Below, piece by piece: positions 45,206 to 54,218 of a stretch of DNA of 64,000 bases. The stretch's first letter is position 1, and each line of letters opens with the position of its first letter. Both the position numbers and the translations under genes were made by a program. The DNA is from Allopusillimonas ginsengisoli (GTDB lineage: Bacteria; Pseudomonadota; Gammaproteobacteria; Burkholderiales; Burkholderiaceae_B). The notes under the pieces were generated by a model. It saw only the letters and a program-made list of their open reading frames with translations, was not told the origin of the DNA and made no database searches. The stretch covers positions 1 through 64,000 of the forward strand of contig RAPG01000009.1 of the NCBI GenBank assembly GCA_005239165.1, written 5' to 3'.

Positions 45206-46120
45206 TTATTGCTCTGGAGGTTTGCCTATCTGGATGCCGGCAAGCTGCTCACTGAGCAAAGCGACGGCGGTGTGATCGGCCTGAGGGCCCAGGACAGCGC
45301 TAGCCCCGGCCCACAAGTTGCGGCATAAGTCTGCAAATGGCGCATTTACGTTGTTCTCGTGTGCGATACCCAGGGCGATGGTCAGGTCTTTGACCATCAG
45401 GCTCATGGCAAACCCCGAATCGAATTTGCGCGAAAGCACGTACTGCTTGAACTTCTTCTGCGTGCTGTTGTTCATGCCCGTTGATACATTAAGCACATCG
45501 ACCATGGTTTCGGGGTCAATGCCGAAGCGCGATCCGATGATAAGGGCCTCTATCCCGATCAGAAACCCGGCGGAAGACACCAGATTATTGAGCGCCTTCA
45601 TGGCATGGCCGGTGCCCACCTTGCCTGTAGTGATGACGCTGCCCAGCGCGTTCAGGATAGGCCTGGCCGCATCGATATCAGCCTGTTCTCCGCCAGCCAT
45701 AATGGTGAGTTCGCCCGTGCGGGCTCGTGGCACGCCGCCCGAGACCGGCGCATCAAACAGCACGACGCCCTGTTCGGCGAGCCGTTCACTGAACGCTACC
45801 GTCTTGCTGGGAATGCCCGAAGTCATTTCAATGACAACCGCTCCGGGCCGCAGGCTGGAAGCAAGACCCTGCGTGCCGAACAGTACATCCTGGACTATGG
45901 CGCTATTGGGCAAGATCGTAATGATGACGTCTGCCTCTTTTCCCAGTTCGGCAAGTGAGGCGGCGGGCTCTATGCCATGTTCTTTGGCAAAGGCTGCTGT
46001 CCGGTCGGGGTTGTTGTCGAACACGGAAAGGGGGTAGCCGGCCTTTAGCAAGCAGCCCGCCATGGGCGCACCCATGGCGCCCACGCCCACAAAGCCGATT
46101 CGGGGTAAGGTCGACGCCAT
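45206..46120 (-). CDS. 3-hydroxyisobutyrate dehydrogenase-like oxidoreductase
   Basis: A 304-residue beta-hydroxyacid dehydrogenase (HIBADH/tartronate semialdehyde reductase family). Rossmann motif PRIGFVGVGAMGAPMAGCLL at the N-terminus, substrate loop DAPVSGGVPRARTGELTIMA, catalytic Lys region GTGHAMKALNNLV. The ATG overlaps the stop of the CMD gene by one base (TAATG). It oxidises a small 3-hydroxyacid with NAD(P); specificity unknown. Confidence 0.88.
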   Translation of the reverse strand: MASTLPRIGFVGVGAMGAPMAGCLLKAGYPLSVFDNNPDRTAAFAKEHGIEPAASLAELGKEADVIITILPNSAIVQDVLFGTQGLASSLRPGAVVIEMTSGIPSKTVAFSERLAEQGVVLFDAPVSGGVPRARTGELTIMAGGEQADIDAARPILNALGSVITTGKVGTGHAMKALNNLVSSAGFLIGIEALIIGSRFGIDPETMVDVLNVSTGMNNSTQKKFKQYVLSRKFDSGFAMSLMVKDLTIALGIAHENNVNAPFADLCRNLWAGASAVLGPQADHTAVALLSEQLAGIQIGKPPEQ

Positions 46121-46533
46121 TATTTGGCTCCGGCTTTATTGCCTTTGGCTTTTTCTTCGGCGATGACTTCCGAGGCAACCTTCATGCCGTCCAGAGCCGC
46201 CGGTACGCCGCAGTAGATAGCAACCTGCAGGAAGATTTCTTTGATGTCATCCTGGGTCAGACCATTATTGAGCGCGCCACGCACGTGCAGGCGGATTTCG
46301 TGCGGCCGATTCAGGGCAGCCAGCATGGACAGGTTGATGATGCTGCGCGTGCGACGGTCCAGCCCGGGACGCCCCCATAGTTCGCCCCAGCACCATTCGG
46401 TGACCAGCTTTTGCATGTCTGCCGTGAAATCGTTGGCCGCGTCCAGAGACTTTTGCACATGCTCGGCACCGAGTACCTCTTGGCGGTTTTTTAAACCCTT
46501 GGCAAACAGCTCTGTATTGAATTCTTCGCGCAT
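46120..46533 (-). CDS. carboxymuconolactone decarboxylase-like protein
   Basis: A 137-residue CMD-family protein. Visible: WCWGELWGRPGLDRRTRSII, LSMLAALNRPHEIRLHVRGA, GLTQDDIKEIFLQVAIYCGV PAALDGMKVA. The EIFLQVAIYCGVP segment is conserved in gamma-carboxymuconolactone decarboxylase. The true decarboxylase acts in the protocatechuate branch, but no other Pca genes are present, so substrate is open. Translationally coupled to the dehydrogenase at 45206. Confidence 0.88.
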   Translation of the reverse strand: MREEFNTELFAKGLKNRQEVLGAEHVQKSLDAANDFTADMQKLVTEWCWGELWGRPGLDRRTRSIINLSMLAALNRPHEIRLHVRGALNNGLTQDDIKEIFLQVAIYCGVPAALDGMKVASEVIAEEKAKGNKAGAK

Positions 46534-46684
46534 GGTCGTTGTGACTCCTACATTGGTAACGGGGAAAATATGGAATAAAGTATGAAGTTAGAACTACAAT
46601 ATGTCAATAATATCGTCATACAATCTATCAAATATTGGTAGGCACAATAATGGTGTCTCCCTCAGACAGGAATGCCATCAAGCC
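46534..46684. promoter_or_regulatory. divergent promoter region of the catabolic island
   Basis: About 150 bp between the CMD gene (minus) and MmgE/PrpD (2) (plus). It contains ATACAAT (46618-46624) with flanks that, on the minus strand, read ATTGTATGACGATATT; a similar ATTGTATTATCGAATG occurs at 48113. Possibly the GntR operator, weakly supported. Confidence 0.4.
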
Positions 46685-48058
46685 ATGGAAAACACCAAAC
46701 AAGTCGACCATCTGAGTCCAGTTTCGGCGAAACTGTCCGCCTTCATCAGCAATACCACATGGGAACAGGTGCCCAAGCACATCCGCCATGAGATCAAACG
46801 GTCCGTGCTGAATTATTTCGCGGTGGGGCTGGCTGGATGCAACGACCCTACCCTGGATCGTGCAGTACGAACTTACGCGCGCTTCTCTGCGGGCCACGCA
46901 GCAACGCTGGTCGGCCGACCAGAACGTCTGGACATGCTTAACGCTGCGGCACTGAACGCCATGAGCGCGAACGTATATGACTACGACGACACGCATATTC
47001 CGACCATTATCCATCCAACATCGCCCGTCGCCCCCGCCTTGCTCGCCTTAAGCGAGACACAGCCTCTGTCCGGCAAAGACTTCATGCTGGCCTTTCTGCT
47101 TGGCGTGGAAGCGCAATGCCGGATTGGCCTTGCCATATCCCCCTTCCATTACAACCGCGGCTGGCACATTACCTCCACCTGCGGTGTGTTCGGTTCCGCC
47201 ATGGCCATAGGCAAGACGCTGAATCTGACCCCGACACAACTTAGTTGGGCCCTCGGTTCGGCAGCCTGCCAGGCGGGCGGGCTTGTCGAATCCCTGGGAA
47301 CCATGTCCAAGAGCATCAGCGTTGGCAACGCGGCCCGCAATGGCATACTGGCCGCCCTTCTGGCTCAGGACAACTTCGATGGGCCGGACCGGCCGCTGGA
47401 AGGGGCGAACGGTTTTCTTCAGGTTTTTGGCGATGCGCCGGATTTCGACGCTGTGACACGCGGCCTGGGTGAACAATGGGAGATCAGCAATGTGGCTTAC
47501 AAGCCCTACCCCTGCGGTGTGGTGCTAAACCCCGTGCTCGATGCCTGCCTGGCATTGTCTGCCCGCATTGAGCCGCGTCGGCTCGATACTATCGAAGCCA
47601 TCGAACTAACCGGACATCCGCTGCTGCGTCAGCGCACCGACCGCCCTAATATCAAGACGGGGCGCGAGTCGCAGGTAAGCGCCCAGCATGCCGCACCGGT
47701 CGCTTTACTGCGCGGCAACGCCGGCCTGGTGGCGTTTTCCGATCAAGCCGTCAGCGATCCAAAGCTGCGTGCGCTGGGAGCCCTACTGAACTTCAATGAC
47801 GACGAAGCGTATTCAATAGACAGCGCCAAGGTGCTGCTGCGATTCCCCGACCAATCGACCGAGCACGAGTACGTGGAAATGGCACGAGGCTCGCTGCAGC
47901 GGCCTTTGACAGACGATGAACTGGAAACCAAACTGCACGACCTTTGCCGCTATGGACGTTCAGGATGTGACGCCGCCCCCTTGATCCAGGCCGTGTGGAA
48001 CATGGAGAACACAGAAGACATGGGGCGCCTGGCCAAACTGGCCGGTGCGCCCGGTTGA
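46685..48058 (+). CDS. MmgE/PrpD-family protein (2)
   Basis: About 457 residues of the MmgE/PrpD family. MSANVYDYDDTHIPTIIHPT S, LLGVEAQCRIGLAIS, FHYNRGWHITSTCGVFGSAM, GMTKSISVGNA-like MSKSISVGNAARNGILAALL and KPYPCGVVLNPVLDA are the recognisable segments. The frame is open to 46601, but MENTKQVDHLSPVSAKL (46685) is the probable start. It is transcribed divergently from CMD/HIBADH and is a distant paralogue of the protein at 41000. Substrate unknown. Confidence 0.86.
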   Translation: MENTKQVDHLSPVSAKLSAFISNTTWEQVPKHIRHEIKRSVLNYFAVGLAGCNDPTLDRAVRTYARFSAGHAATLVGRPERLDMLNAAALNAMSANVYDYDDTHIPTIIHPTSPVAPALLALSETQPLSGKDFMLAFLLGVEAQCRIGLAISPFHYNRGWHITSTCGVFGSAMAIGKTLNLTPTQLSWALGSAACQAGGLVESLGTMSKSISVGNAARNGILAALLAQDNFDGPDRPLEGANGFLQVFGDAPDFDAVTRGLGEQWEISNVAYKPYPCGVVLNPVLDACLALSARIEPRRLDTIEAIELTGHPLLRQRTDRPNIKTGRESQVSAQHAAPVALLRGNAGLVAFSDQAVSDPKLRALGALLNFNDDEAYSIDSAKVLLRFPDQSTEHEYVEMARGSLQRPLTDDELETKLHDLCRYGRSGCDAAPLIQAVWNMENTEDMGRLAKLAGAPG

Positions 48059-48422
48059 ACATACATCTCCTTATCTGATGAGGCTGCTGGTCATTGTCGT
48101 TTTTTAATACGCATTGTATTATCGAATGATTAAATGACGATTTTATAAGTTTTCTCGGCTTTAGCTCTGCAGTAAAACCGGCCTTCAGACGTTCAATCCT
48201 GGCGGCGTCACCCGTACTCAATCAGAAAAGCAATTAATGCGGAGAAGACAATGAAGCGAACTTATCAAAAAGCCGCTGTATCGCAGCCCACTGGAAAAAC
48301 AAAAGGGCGGCTGCAAGGGCGGCGGCTAGACTAAACTTGGTGTCTATGCACGCTCTAGGAAAGGCATCGAGCGCCTGGAACGTGTACACCTTTTTAATGC
48401 TCGCTAAATACAGAGAAATAAT
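48059..48422. other. intergenic upstream of the GntR gene
   Basis: About 360 bases. An ATTGTAT-containing A/T-rich stretch (48105-48150) may be a promoter/operator. A 27-codon frame at 48251 (MKRTYQKAAVSQPTGKTKGR) is too short and unconserved to call. Nothing else recognised. Confidence 0.35.
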
Positions 48423-49133
48423 ATGAAGTCCCAAGATGCGAATGATGATTTCAAGGTGCATCGTGTTGCAGCGGTGTTGCGCCATAGTGTTACGGAAAGC
48501 ATACGCAACGCCATTCTGGCAGGCCGCTTTCAGCCAGGCGAACGCCTGCCCGAACGAGAATTGTGCGAAATGACGGGCGTCAGCCGCACCTTGGTGCGTG
48601 AAGCGCTGCGCCAACTCGAGACCGAGAGATTGATCAAGGTCATTCCGCATCGCGGTCCCGTCGTCGAGACGATTACACCCGAACAAGCCGACGGCATCTA
48701 TAGGGTTCGTGAGGAGCTTGAAGGCCTGGCCAGTCAACTGTTTGCCGAACGCGCAACACCGGATCACCTGAAAAACCTGAAGCAGGCTTACGCCGACCTT
48801 CGGGTTTCACATACCAAAGTCGACCCCCTGGGCCAACTGAAAGCCAAGAATAACTTTTACCGCTGCCTGCTTGATGGCGCGGGCAACGAGGCTCTATCGA
48901 ATAGTCTGCGCCTGTTGAATTCACAGATCATGCTGTTGCGGTCCATGTCCATGGCCGCACCGGGGCGCGCTAAAAAAAGCCTGGCCGAATTGGGCGAGTT
49001 ACTCAAGGCGCTGGAGGCCAAGGATGAAAAAGCAGCTCGCAAGGCGGGAAGCCGGCATGTCCGGAATGCGTCTGCCGTGGCAATTTCATTGTTGCGCCAG
49101 CAGGACGAGGAAACCGCCCTTAAAAAAGCGTGA
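48423..49133 (+). CDS. GntR-family regulator, FCD (FadR-like) subfamily
   Basis: A 236-residue regulator. N-terminal winged helix: ILAGRFQPGERLPERELCEM TGVSRTLVREALRQLE, then RLIKVIPHRGPVVE. The helical FCD ligand domain follows (VREELEGLASQLFAERA; NNFYRCLLDGAGNEALSNSL), with the C-terminal HVRNASAVAISLLRQ carrying a putative metal-coordinating His. It is the only regulator of the 41-50.9-kb island and starts a rightward group with the MBL hydrolase and SDR. Confidence 0.9.
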   Translation: MKSQDANDDFKVHRVAAVLRHSVTESIRNAILAGRFQPGERLPERELCEMTGVSRTLVREALRQLETERLIKVIPHRGPVVETITPEQADGIYRVREELEGLASQLFAERATPDHLKNLKQAYADLRVSHTKVDPLGQLKAKNNFYRCLLDGAGNEALSNSLRLLNSQIMLLRSMSMAAPGRAKKSLAELGELLKALEAKDEKAARKAGSRHVRNASAVAISLLRQQDEETALKKA

Positions 49134-49222
49134 CATCTGCGTTTCGCCCCAGAACAAGAAGATAACAAAACGACCTGCCAGCCCGCTGGCCCACGAAAGA
49201 ACCGGACTCGGGAGACTAATTC

Positions 49223-50044
49223 ATGGATGCTCAAGGCATTGCACCCTTTGAACTCTACGCCATCCGATATGCCCGGCATGGCGGCCGCAAGGCGCATGAC
49301 AACTATATCGGCCCCGTGGATTTCCATGATGCCGATTCCGACCTTGAGTATTACGTATGGGTGGCCCGACGCAACGATGAGGTGTATGTCATCGATACCG
49401 GCTTTGATCAGCATTCAGCGCAAGAACGCGGGCGCGAACTACTCATGCCAGTCAAAGATGGCCTGGCTCTTGTCGGCGTGGCTGCCGAAAGCGTCGAGCA
49501 CATCATCCTGACCCACTTGCATTACGACCACGCTGGCACGCTGGACCAATTTCCCAAGGCCAAGTTCCACATCCAGGATGCCGAAACCGCTTATGTGACA
49601 GGCCGTTGCATGTGTCACCCCGCCTTGCGTCATCCCTTCGATGTCGAAGACATAGTCAGTTTTGTGCGCAAGCTCTATGGCGGCCAGGTGGCATTTCATC
49701 GTGGCGACACCGAATTGGCACCGGGCCTGACCTTGCACCTGGTCGGGGGTCATACGGCGGGCCTGCAGGTTGTCCGTGTCTGGACGAAGCGGGGCTGGGT
49801 CGTCATTGCATCCGACGCCACCCACCTGTATGGGAACATAGAACACCAGATACCCTTTCCCGCCGTCTATAACGTGGGTGACATGTTGGAAGGCCATAAT
49901 TTGGTGCGTCGCCTCGCTGATTCACCCCAGCACATTATTCCTGGCCACGACCCTCAGGTCATGCATCGTTATCCCGAGATGTCGCCAGAGACCGCCGGAA
50001 AAGTGGTACGTCTGGATGTGGCGCCCAATAACCCCGCCAAATAA
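49223..50044 (+). CDS. MBL-fold hydrolase, N-acyl-homoserine-lactonase-like
   Basis: A 273-residue metallo-beta-lactamase-fold protein. The dinuclear metal motif HLHYDHAG is at about residues 96-103, followed by downstream ligands in GHTAGLQ, ASDATHLYG and the terminal GHDPQV. The arrangement and size match the AiiA/AttM-like lactonase clade, which opens lactones; in a catabolic island a lactone intermediate is more likely than quorum quenching. Both are inferences. Confidence 0.85.
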   Translation: MDAQGIAPFELYAIRYARHGGRKAHDNYIGPVDFHDADSDLEYYVWVARRNDEVYVIDTGFDQHSAQERGRELLMPVKDGLALVGVAAESVEHIILTHLHYDHAGTLDQFPKAKFHIQDAETAYVTGRCMCHPALRHPFDVEDIVSFVRKLYGGQVAFHRGDTELAPGLTLHLVGGHTAGLQVVRVWTKRGWVVIASDATHLYGNIEHQIPFPAVYNVGDMLEGHNLVRRLADSPQHIIPGHDPQVMHRYPEMSPETAGKVVRLDVAPNNPAK

Positions 50045-50083
50045 ACGCGCATCCGCGCCTGCACGCCTCACTCACCCACCACC

Positions 50084-50866
50084 ATGCTCGAAAACAAATG
50101 CGCCCTGATTACCGGCTCCATCCGCGGGCTGGGGTACGCCATTGCCGAAGACCTTGCCATGGCGGGCTGCCACATCGTATTGCACGGCCTGGACCCGGAA
50201 GACCTTGCACAAGATGCCGCCGAAAAACTGCGCCAGGCATCGGGACGCAGCGTACTGCTCAGCCGCGCCGACCTTGCCCACGTAGACCAGATCGAAGCAT
50301 TGATGCACGCGGCACAGCAGCAGTTCGGCAATGTGGATGTCGTCGTCAACAATGCCGTAATCAGGCATTTCGCACCGGCCGAAGCGCTTCCCGCCCTGCA
50401 TTGGGACGAGTCCATCGCCGTGAACCTGTCGGCCGCCTTCCATACATCTCGGCTTGCCATACCCGGAATGCGCACACGCGCATGGGGCCGCATCATAAAC
50501 ATGTCTTCCGTCTATGGTTCATCAGCAGCGGTTAATCGCGTGGGCTACGTCACCACAAAGACCGGACTTATCGGCATGACCCGCGCCATCGCGCTGGAAA
50601 CCGCGACCAACGGCATTACCTGCAATGCGGTATGTCCTGGCACAGTCCCTACGCCGGCCATCCTGGAACGTATCGCCGGCATAGCTGCCAAAACAGGCGT
50701 ATCGCAAGAGCAGGCCACACACGAATACCTGACTCAGCGCCAGCCCACCGGTCGATTCGTCGCAATGGAAAGCGTTGCCGCCATGGTCCGTTTTCTGTGC
50801 AGCGACGCGGGGCGGGACATCACCGGTTCAGTCTTGCCCATAGACGGCGGCTGGACGGCCGCATAG
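50084..50866 (+). CDS. short-chain dehydrogenase (3-hydroxybutyrate-dehydrogenase-like)
   Basis: A 260-residue classical SDR. Cofactor motif ITGSIRGLGYAIAEDLAMAG, VNNAVIRHF, catalytic triad in MSSVYGSSAAVNRVGYVTTK, and AVCPGTVPTPAILERIAG. It resembles D-3-hydroxybutyrate dehydrogenases (AVNRVGYVTTKTGLIGMTR), suggesting a 3-hydroxyacid substrate. It lies 40 bp after the MBL gene and is followed by a small HIBADH relic at 50936. Confidence 0.88.
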   Translation: MLENKCALITGSIRGLGYAIAEDLAMAGCHIVLHGLDPEDLAQDAAEKLRQASGRSVLLSRADLAHVDQIEALMHAAQQQFGNVDVVVNNAVIRHFAPAEALPALHWDESIAVNLSAAFHTSRLAIPGMRTRAWGRIINMSSVYGSSAAVNRVGYVTTKTGLIGMTRAIALETATNGITCNAVCPGTVPTPAILERIAGIAAKTGVSQEQATHEYLTQRQPTGRFVAMESVAAMVRFLCSDAGRDITGSVLPIDGGWTAA

Positions 50867-50935
50867 GTTAAGTCCTGATCACCCGATGTCAAATAAAGAA
50901 AAAGGAGCAAACATGAGAGCGAAGCGCAAAACAAA

Positions 50936-50980
50936 CGGCTCGGATTCGTAGGAATAGGAAAAATGGGCGGCCCCACCTAG
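50936..50980 (+). pseudogene. HIBADH-like start fragment
   Basis: Fifteen codons read RLGFVGIGKMGGPT then TAG. This is the Rossmann loop and following residues that begin 3-hydroxyisobutyrate dehydrogenase-like proteins (RIGFVGIGxMGxPM). It sits after AAAGGAG and a short ATG frame (50912) shifted relative to it. Only the N-terminal tip remains, a relic of a second dehydrogenase gene downstream of the SDR. Confidence 0.55.
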
Positions 50981-51024
50981 AAAATCATGCAACCTATAAT
51001 TAGCCAAAAGGAGAGGGATATTTT

Positions 51025-53028
51025 ATGGCTATACAACGTCTGCACTGCTGGATACCTGCCGTTGCCCTAGGTTTTGCAAGCACAATAACGTCTGCACAAT
51101 CTGCATTTCCTGATTCGCAAACATCCAAACATACTGGTGCCTTCAATGGCGTTGTGATGATTGGCGATAGTTTGTCTGACGGGGGCAATCTGTCAATCTT
51201 GAACAACTCCCCGCAGCACATGCGCTTCACAACCAATCCTGGCCACACCAGTGTCGAGTTCATTTCCAGCTGGCTGGGCTCGCCGATTACGCCTTCGCTT
51301 GCGGGTGGCAGTAATTTCGCTTACGGCGGTGCAGGTATCATTCATAACGCACCCAACACGCCTGCAGCAGTGCCCACGCTGCCCACTCAGTTGCAAACAT
51401 ATCTGAGTGCCACACACGGGAAGGCCGATCCAGGTACGCTGTACAGCCTATGGGGCGGGTCGAATGATGTTTTTTACGGCACCACCTCGGTGGCGGCTCA
51501 TGCCGCTGCACAACTGGCCGTCAAGAACGGAACGTCTGTAAAGCTGGCTGAGAAAGCCGCCAAAGAACTATTCGGTGTAAGCACCCTGATGACTGCAGAC
51601 CAAGCCCGCGCAAGTCTGCAGCAGGCCGCCAATACCAAGCTTGCCATGATTGACACGCTGGGCAAGGCGGGTGCCCGCTACATTATGGTCTCGAACTTGC
51701 CCGATATTGGCCTGACACCCTTTGCGCATAAGCTTGGCCCCGACATGGCCGCCCAACTGACCGGCGTGTCAGCCGGCTTCAACAATACGCTTTACGTGGG
51801 CCTGGCGCACACAGATGTCAATATCATTCCGGTCAATACATTTGGGGTGCTCAACGAGATCGTTGCCGACCCAGCCCGCTATGGCATGACTAATGTGACC
51901 GAACCCGCTTGCACCGGCGGCAGCAGCCCTATTGCGTCTATCCAGTGCGCACCCGAAGGTACCCCGGGAGCCACGGTAACGTACGAACCCGGCACGCAGT
52001 ACACCTATTTGTTTGCGGACGACGTGCACCCCACCGTGGCCGCACACCAGATGCTGGCTCAATACGCCGAATCCATTATCGTTGCGCCCGGCCAGATGTC
52101 GCTGCTCAGCCAGGCACCGTTGGCCATCAACAATAGCCTGACGCGTTCGATCAAAAGCCAGATGGAAAGCCGCAGCGTGGCCGCGCCAAGCAACGGCCTG
52201 CGCGGCTGGGCCAATTACGATTACAGCTACCAGAAGCTGTACGCGCAAACCAATTCACCCGGTAGCGGTAACCACATTAATGTTCTCAGCATTGGGGCAG
52301 ACGTTCATCCGTCACAGGCGTTCACGGCGGGTTTCGCATTCACAGCGGGCAATCAAGACAGTCAGTTTTCCAACGGCAGAGGCAGCTTCAAACTGAATAA
52401 CTACGTGGCCAGCGGGTATGCGATGTGGAACTGGGACCAGGCCTATGTGGGTGCCGTTGGTAGCCTGGGCTACCTTGATTACGGCAGTATTCGCCGAAAC
52501 ATTCCCATCGGGCCAACCGTCCGCCATGAGCAGGCTGATACGTCTGGCTCCACGGCTGCGGCAACCCTGACCGGCGGTTGGTGGTTTAACTTCGAAAAAT
52601 GGCGCACCGGCCCTTACGTGGATCTGACCTGGCAGCACACGCACGTAAAGGGGTTTGAAGAAAATAGCGGCGATGCAATGGCCATGGTCTTCGGTAGCCA
52701 AAATCGTGATGCGCTGATCACTTCGATCGGCTGGCAGATGGATGCTGAAATCGCGACCAGCAAGGCAACCCTGCGCCCCTTTGTGCGCGCTCAGTGGAGC
52801 CATGACAGCAAAGCCAGGCAACGGGATGTCAGCGCGGGCCTAGTCAGCATGCCCGGCACGTTCGCCCTCCCCGGATTTGTACCCGACAAGAACTGGGCCA
52901 CAGTCAGTGTGGGTCTTGTCGCTGAGTTTGAACCGAATTTTTCGGGATGGATCGGTTACCACGATCAGTTTTCTGACTCCAGCCAGCGCCTGAACAACAT
53001 AAGCGCCGGTATCAGGATGGCATTTTGA
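51025..53028 (+). CDS. GDSL-esterase autotransporter (EstA-like)
   Basis: A 667-residue type Va protein. Signal peptide MAIQRLHCWIPAVALGFAST (cleavage near SAQ); SGNH esterase domain with the nucleophile Ser49 in MIGDSLSDGGN, WGGSNDVFYG (block III Gly/Asn) and the catalytic Asp-His in FADDVHPTVAAHQ. A beta-barrel from about residue 390 closes with RMAF. It resembles EstA of Pseudomonas, a surface esterase affecting lipid and rhamnolipid metabolism. AGGAGAGGGAT precedes the ATG. Confidence 0.9.
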   Translation: MAIQRLHCWIPAVALGFASTITSAQSAFPDSQTSKHTGAFNGVVMIGDSLSDGGNLSILNNSPQHMRFTTNPGHTSVEFISSWLGSPITPSLAGGSNFAYGGAGIIHNAPNTPAAVPTLPTQLQTYLSATHGKADPGTLYSLWGGSNDVFYGTTSVAAHAAAQLAVKNGTSVKLAEKAAKELFGVSTLMTADQARASLQQAANTKLAMIDTLGKAGARYIMVSNLPDIGLTPFAHKLGPDMAAQLTGVSAGFNNTLYVGLAHTDVNIIPVNTFGVLNEIVADPARYGMTNVTEPACTGGSSPIASIQCAPEGTPGATVTYEPGTQYTYLFADDVHPTVAAHQMLAQYAESIIVAPGQMSLLSQAPLAINNSLTRSIKSQMESRSVAAPSNGLRGWANYDYSYQKLYAQTNSPGSGNHINVLSIGADVHPSQAFTAGFAFTAGNQDSQFSNGRGSFKLNNYVASGYAMWNWDQAYVGAVGSLGYLDYGSIRRNIPIGPTVRHEQADTSGSTAAATLTGGWWFNFEKWRTGPYVDLTWQHTHVKGFEENSGDAMAMVFGSQNRDALITSIGWQMDAEIATSKATLRPFVRAQWSHDSKARQRDVSAGLVSMPGTFALPGFVPDKNWATVSVGLVAEFEPNFSGWIGYHDQFSDSSQRLNNISAGIRMAF

Positions 53029-53233
53029 TCGATAGTGCTGCGCTCCGTAAATCCGAGAATGCGGCCTTCGCATAAATCGCAGTACGATTGTGCAAACAGT
53101 ACCGCAAACTGCTTCGTCAATCATTTCCAGGCAGACCATTTGCACAAGAGCACTGATCTCCGCTTTCCGTTAACCGCTACACCAATACAGCGCAAGAACG
53201 GCAAGAGCGCGATGGGCCACCAGTTGTCTCCAA
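53029..53233. other. short convergent gap
   Basis: About 200 bases between the esterase and the LysR gene. No gene, repeat or clear terminator recognised. Confidence 0.35.
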
Positions 53234-54118
53234 CTACGAGGCGTCGGAGAAGGCAGCGATCAGCGCATCGAACACAACGCGCACTCGTGGCTGAGTACGC
53301 AGGTCTTCGTGAGTCACAATCCAGGTGTCGAGTATTGCCACATCAAACTCCGGCACGACGCGTTCGAGCGTAGAGTCCCTTTCTGCGACCGGCACTTGTA
53401 TGACTCCAATGCCAACGCCCGCACGCACGGCTGCAGTGACGGCGGGGTGGCTGTCCGTCCTAAGTACGAAGCGTGCGCGATCTAACTCCGACCATAAATG
53501 CTCGACGACCGCCATGTCACGCAGGCTTCGGTCAGGGCCGATCAGGTCGTGTGCAGTGAGATCGCCCAAGCTTGACGGCCTACCCCGTCGCAGTAGATAC
53601 GATTTTGCTGCGTACAAGCCGAGCGCGATCGGTGTCACCTTCCGCGCGACCAGTGCTGCCTGCAAAGGCTGCGTATTCCGAATCGCGATGTCTGCCTCTC
53701 CTGCAAGCAGATCGGCGGCTACGTTGCTGAGTACAAGCTCGATACGAATGCGCGGGTGACTGCGGCGTAACGCGGCAATTAGTGGCGGTGCGACTTCGAC
53801 CCCGTTGAACACGGACAGGCTGAGCCGGACTATGCCAGCCGCCTCACCGAAGGGGGCAGCAGCCTGCCGGATAAACAGATTCGATGCCGCCGACATAGAG
53901 CGTGCCGCAGCACACAGTTCCAAAGCATGGTCGGTTGGCCTCAAGCCGTTGATCGAGCGCGTGAATAGCGTGGTGCCCAGCGCCTTCTCCAGAGCGGCGA
54001 CTCGCGCTCGCACCGTGGGGTGAGACAAGCCCAGTCGCCGGGCCGCACCCGCAAGACTGCCCTCCTCGATCACGGCTAGAAATACGCGTTGGTCGTTCCA
54101 GGATACGGGTTCGCTCAT
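53234..54118 (-). CDS. LysR-family transcriptional regulator
   Basis: A 294-residue regulator with a LysR HTH (QRVFLAVIEEGSLAGAARRL then GLSHPTVRARVAALEKALG, LFTRSINGLRPT) and a type 2 periplasmic-binding-like effector domain. It is divergent from the epimerase-like gene at 54219 and probably controls it. Effector unknown. Confidence 0.9.
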   Translation of the reverse strand: MSEPVSWNDQRVFLAVIEEGSLAGAARRLGLSHPTVRARVAALEKALGTTLFTRSINGLRPTDHALELCAAARSMSAASNLFIRQAAAPFGEAAGIVRLSLSVFNGVEVAPPLIAALRRSHPRIRIELVLSNVAADLLAGEADIAIRNTQPLQAALVARKVTPIALGLYAAKSYLLRRGRPSSLGDLTAHDLIGPDRSLRDMAVVEHLWSELDRARFVLRTDSHPAVTAAVRAGVGIGVIQVPVAERDSTLERVVPEFDVAILDTWIVTHEDLRTQPRVRVVFDALIAAFSDAS

Positions 54119-54218
54119 AAGTTATTTTCTAATAGATAGATATTTCTTTGCAATTTTCTTTTAGGTGAGTTTAGTTGATGATCGTTATTGTCAACAACGC
54201 AAGGAAGGAATATCTATC

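Noticed and set aside
48234..48767. 177-codon minus-strand frame opposite the GntR gene
   Set aside because: Mostly antisense to a clear FCD-type regulator, without a recognised family.
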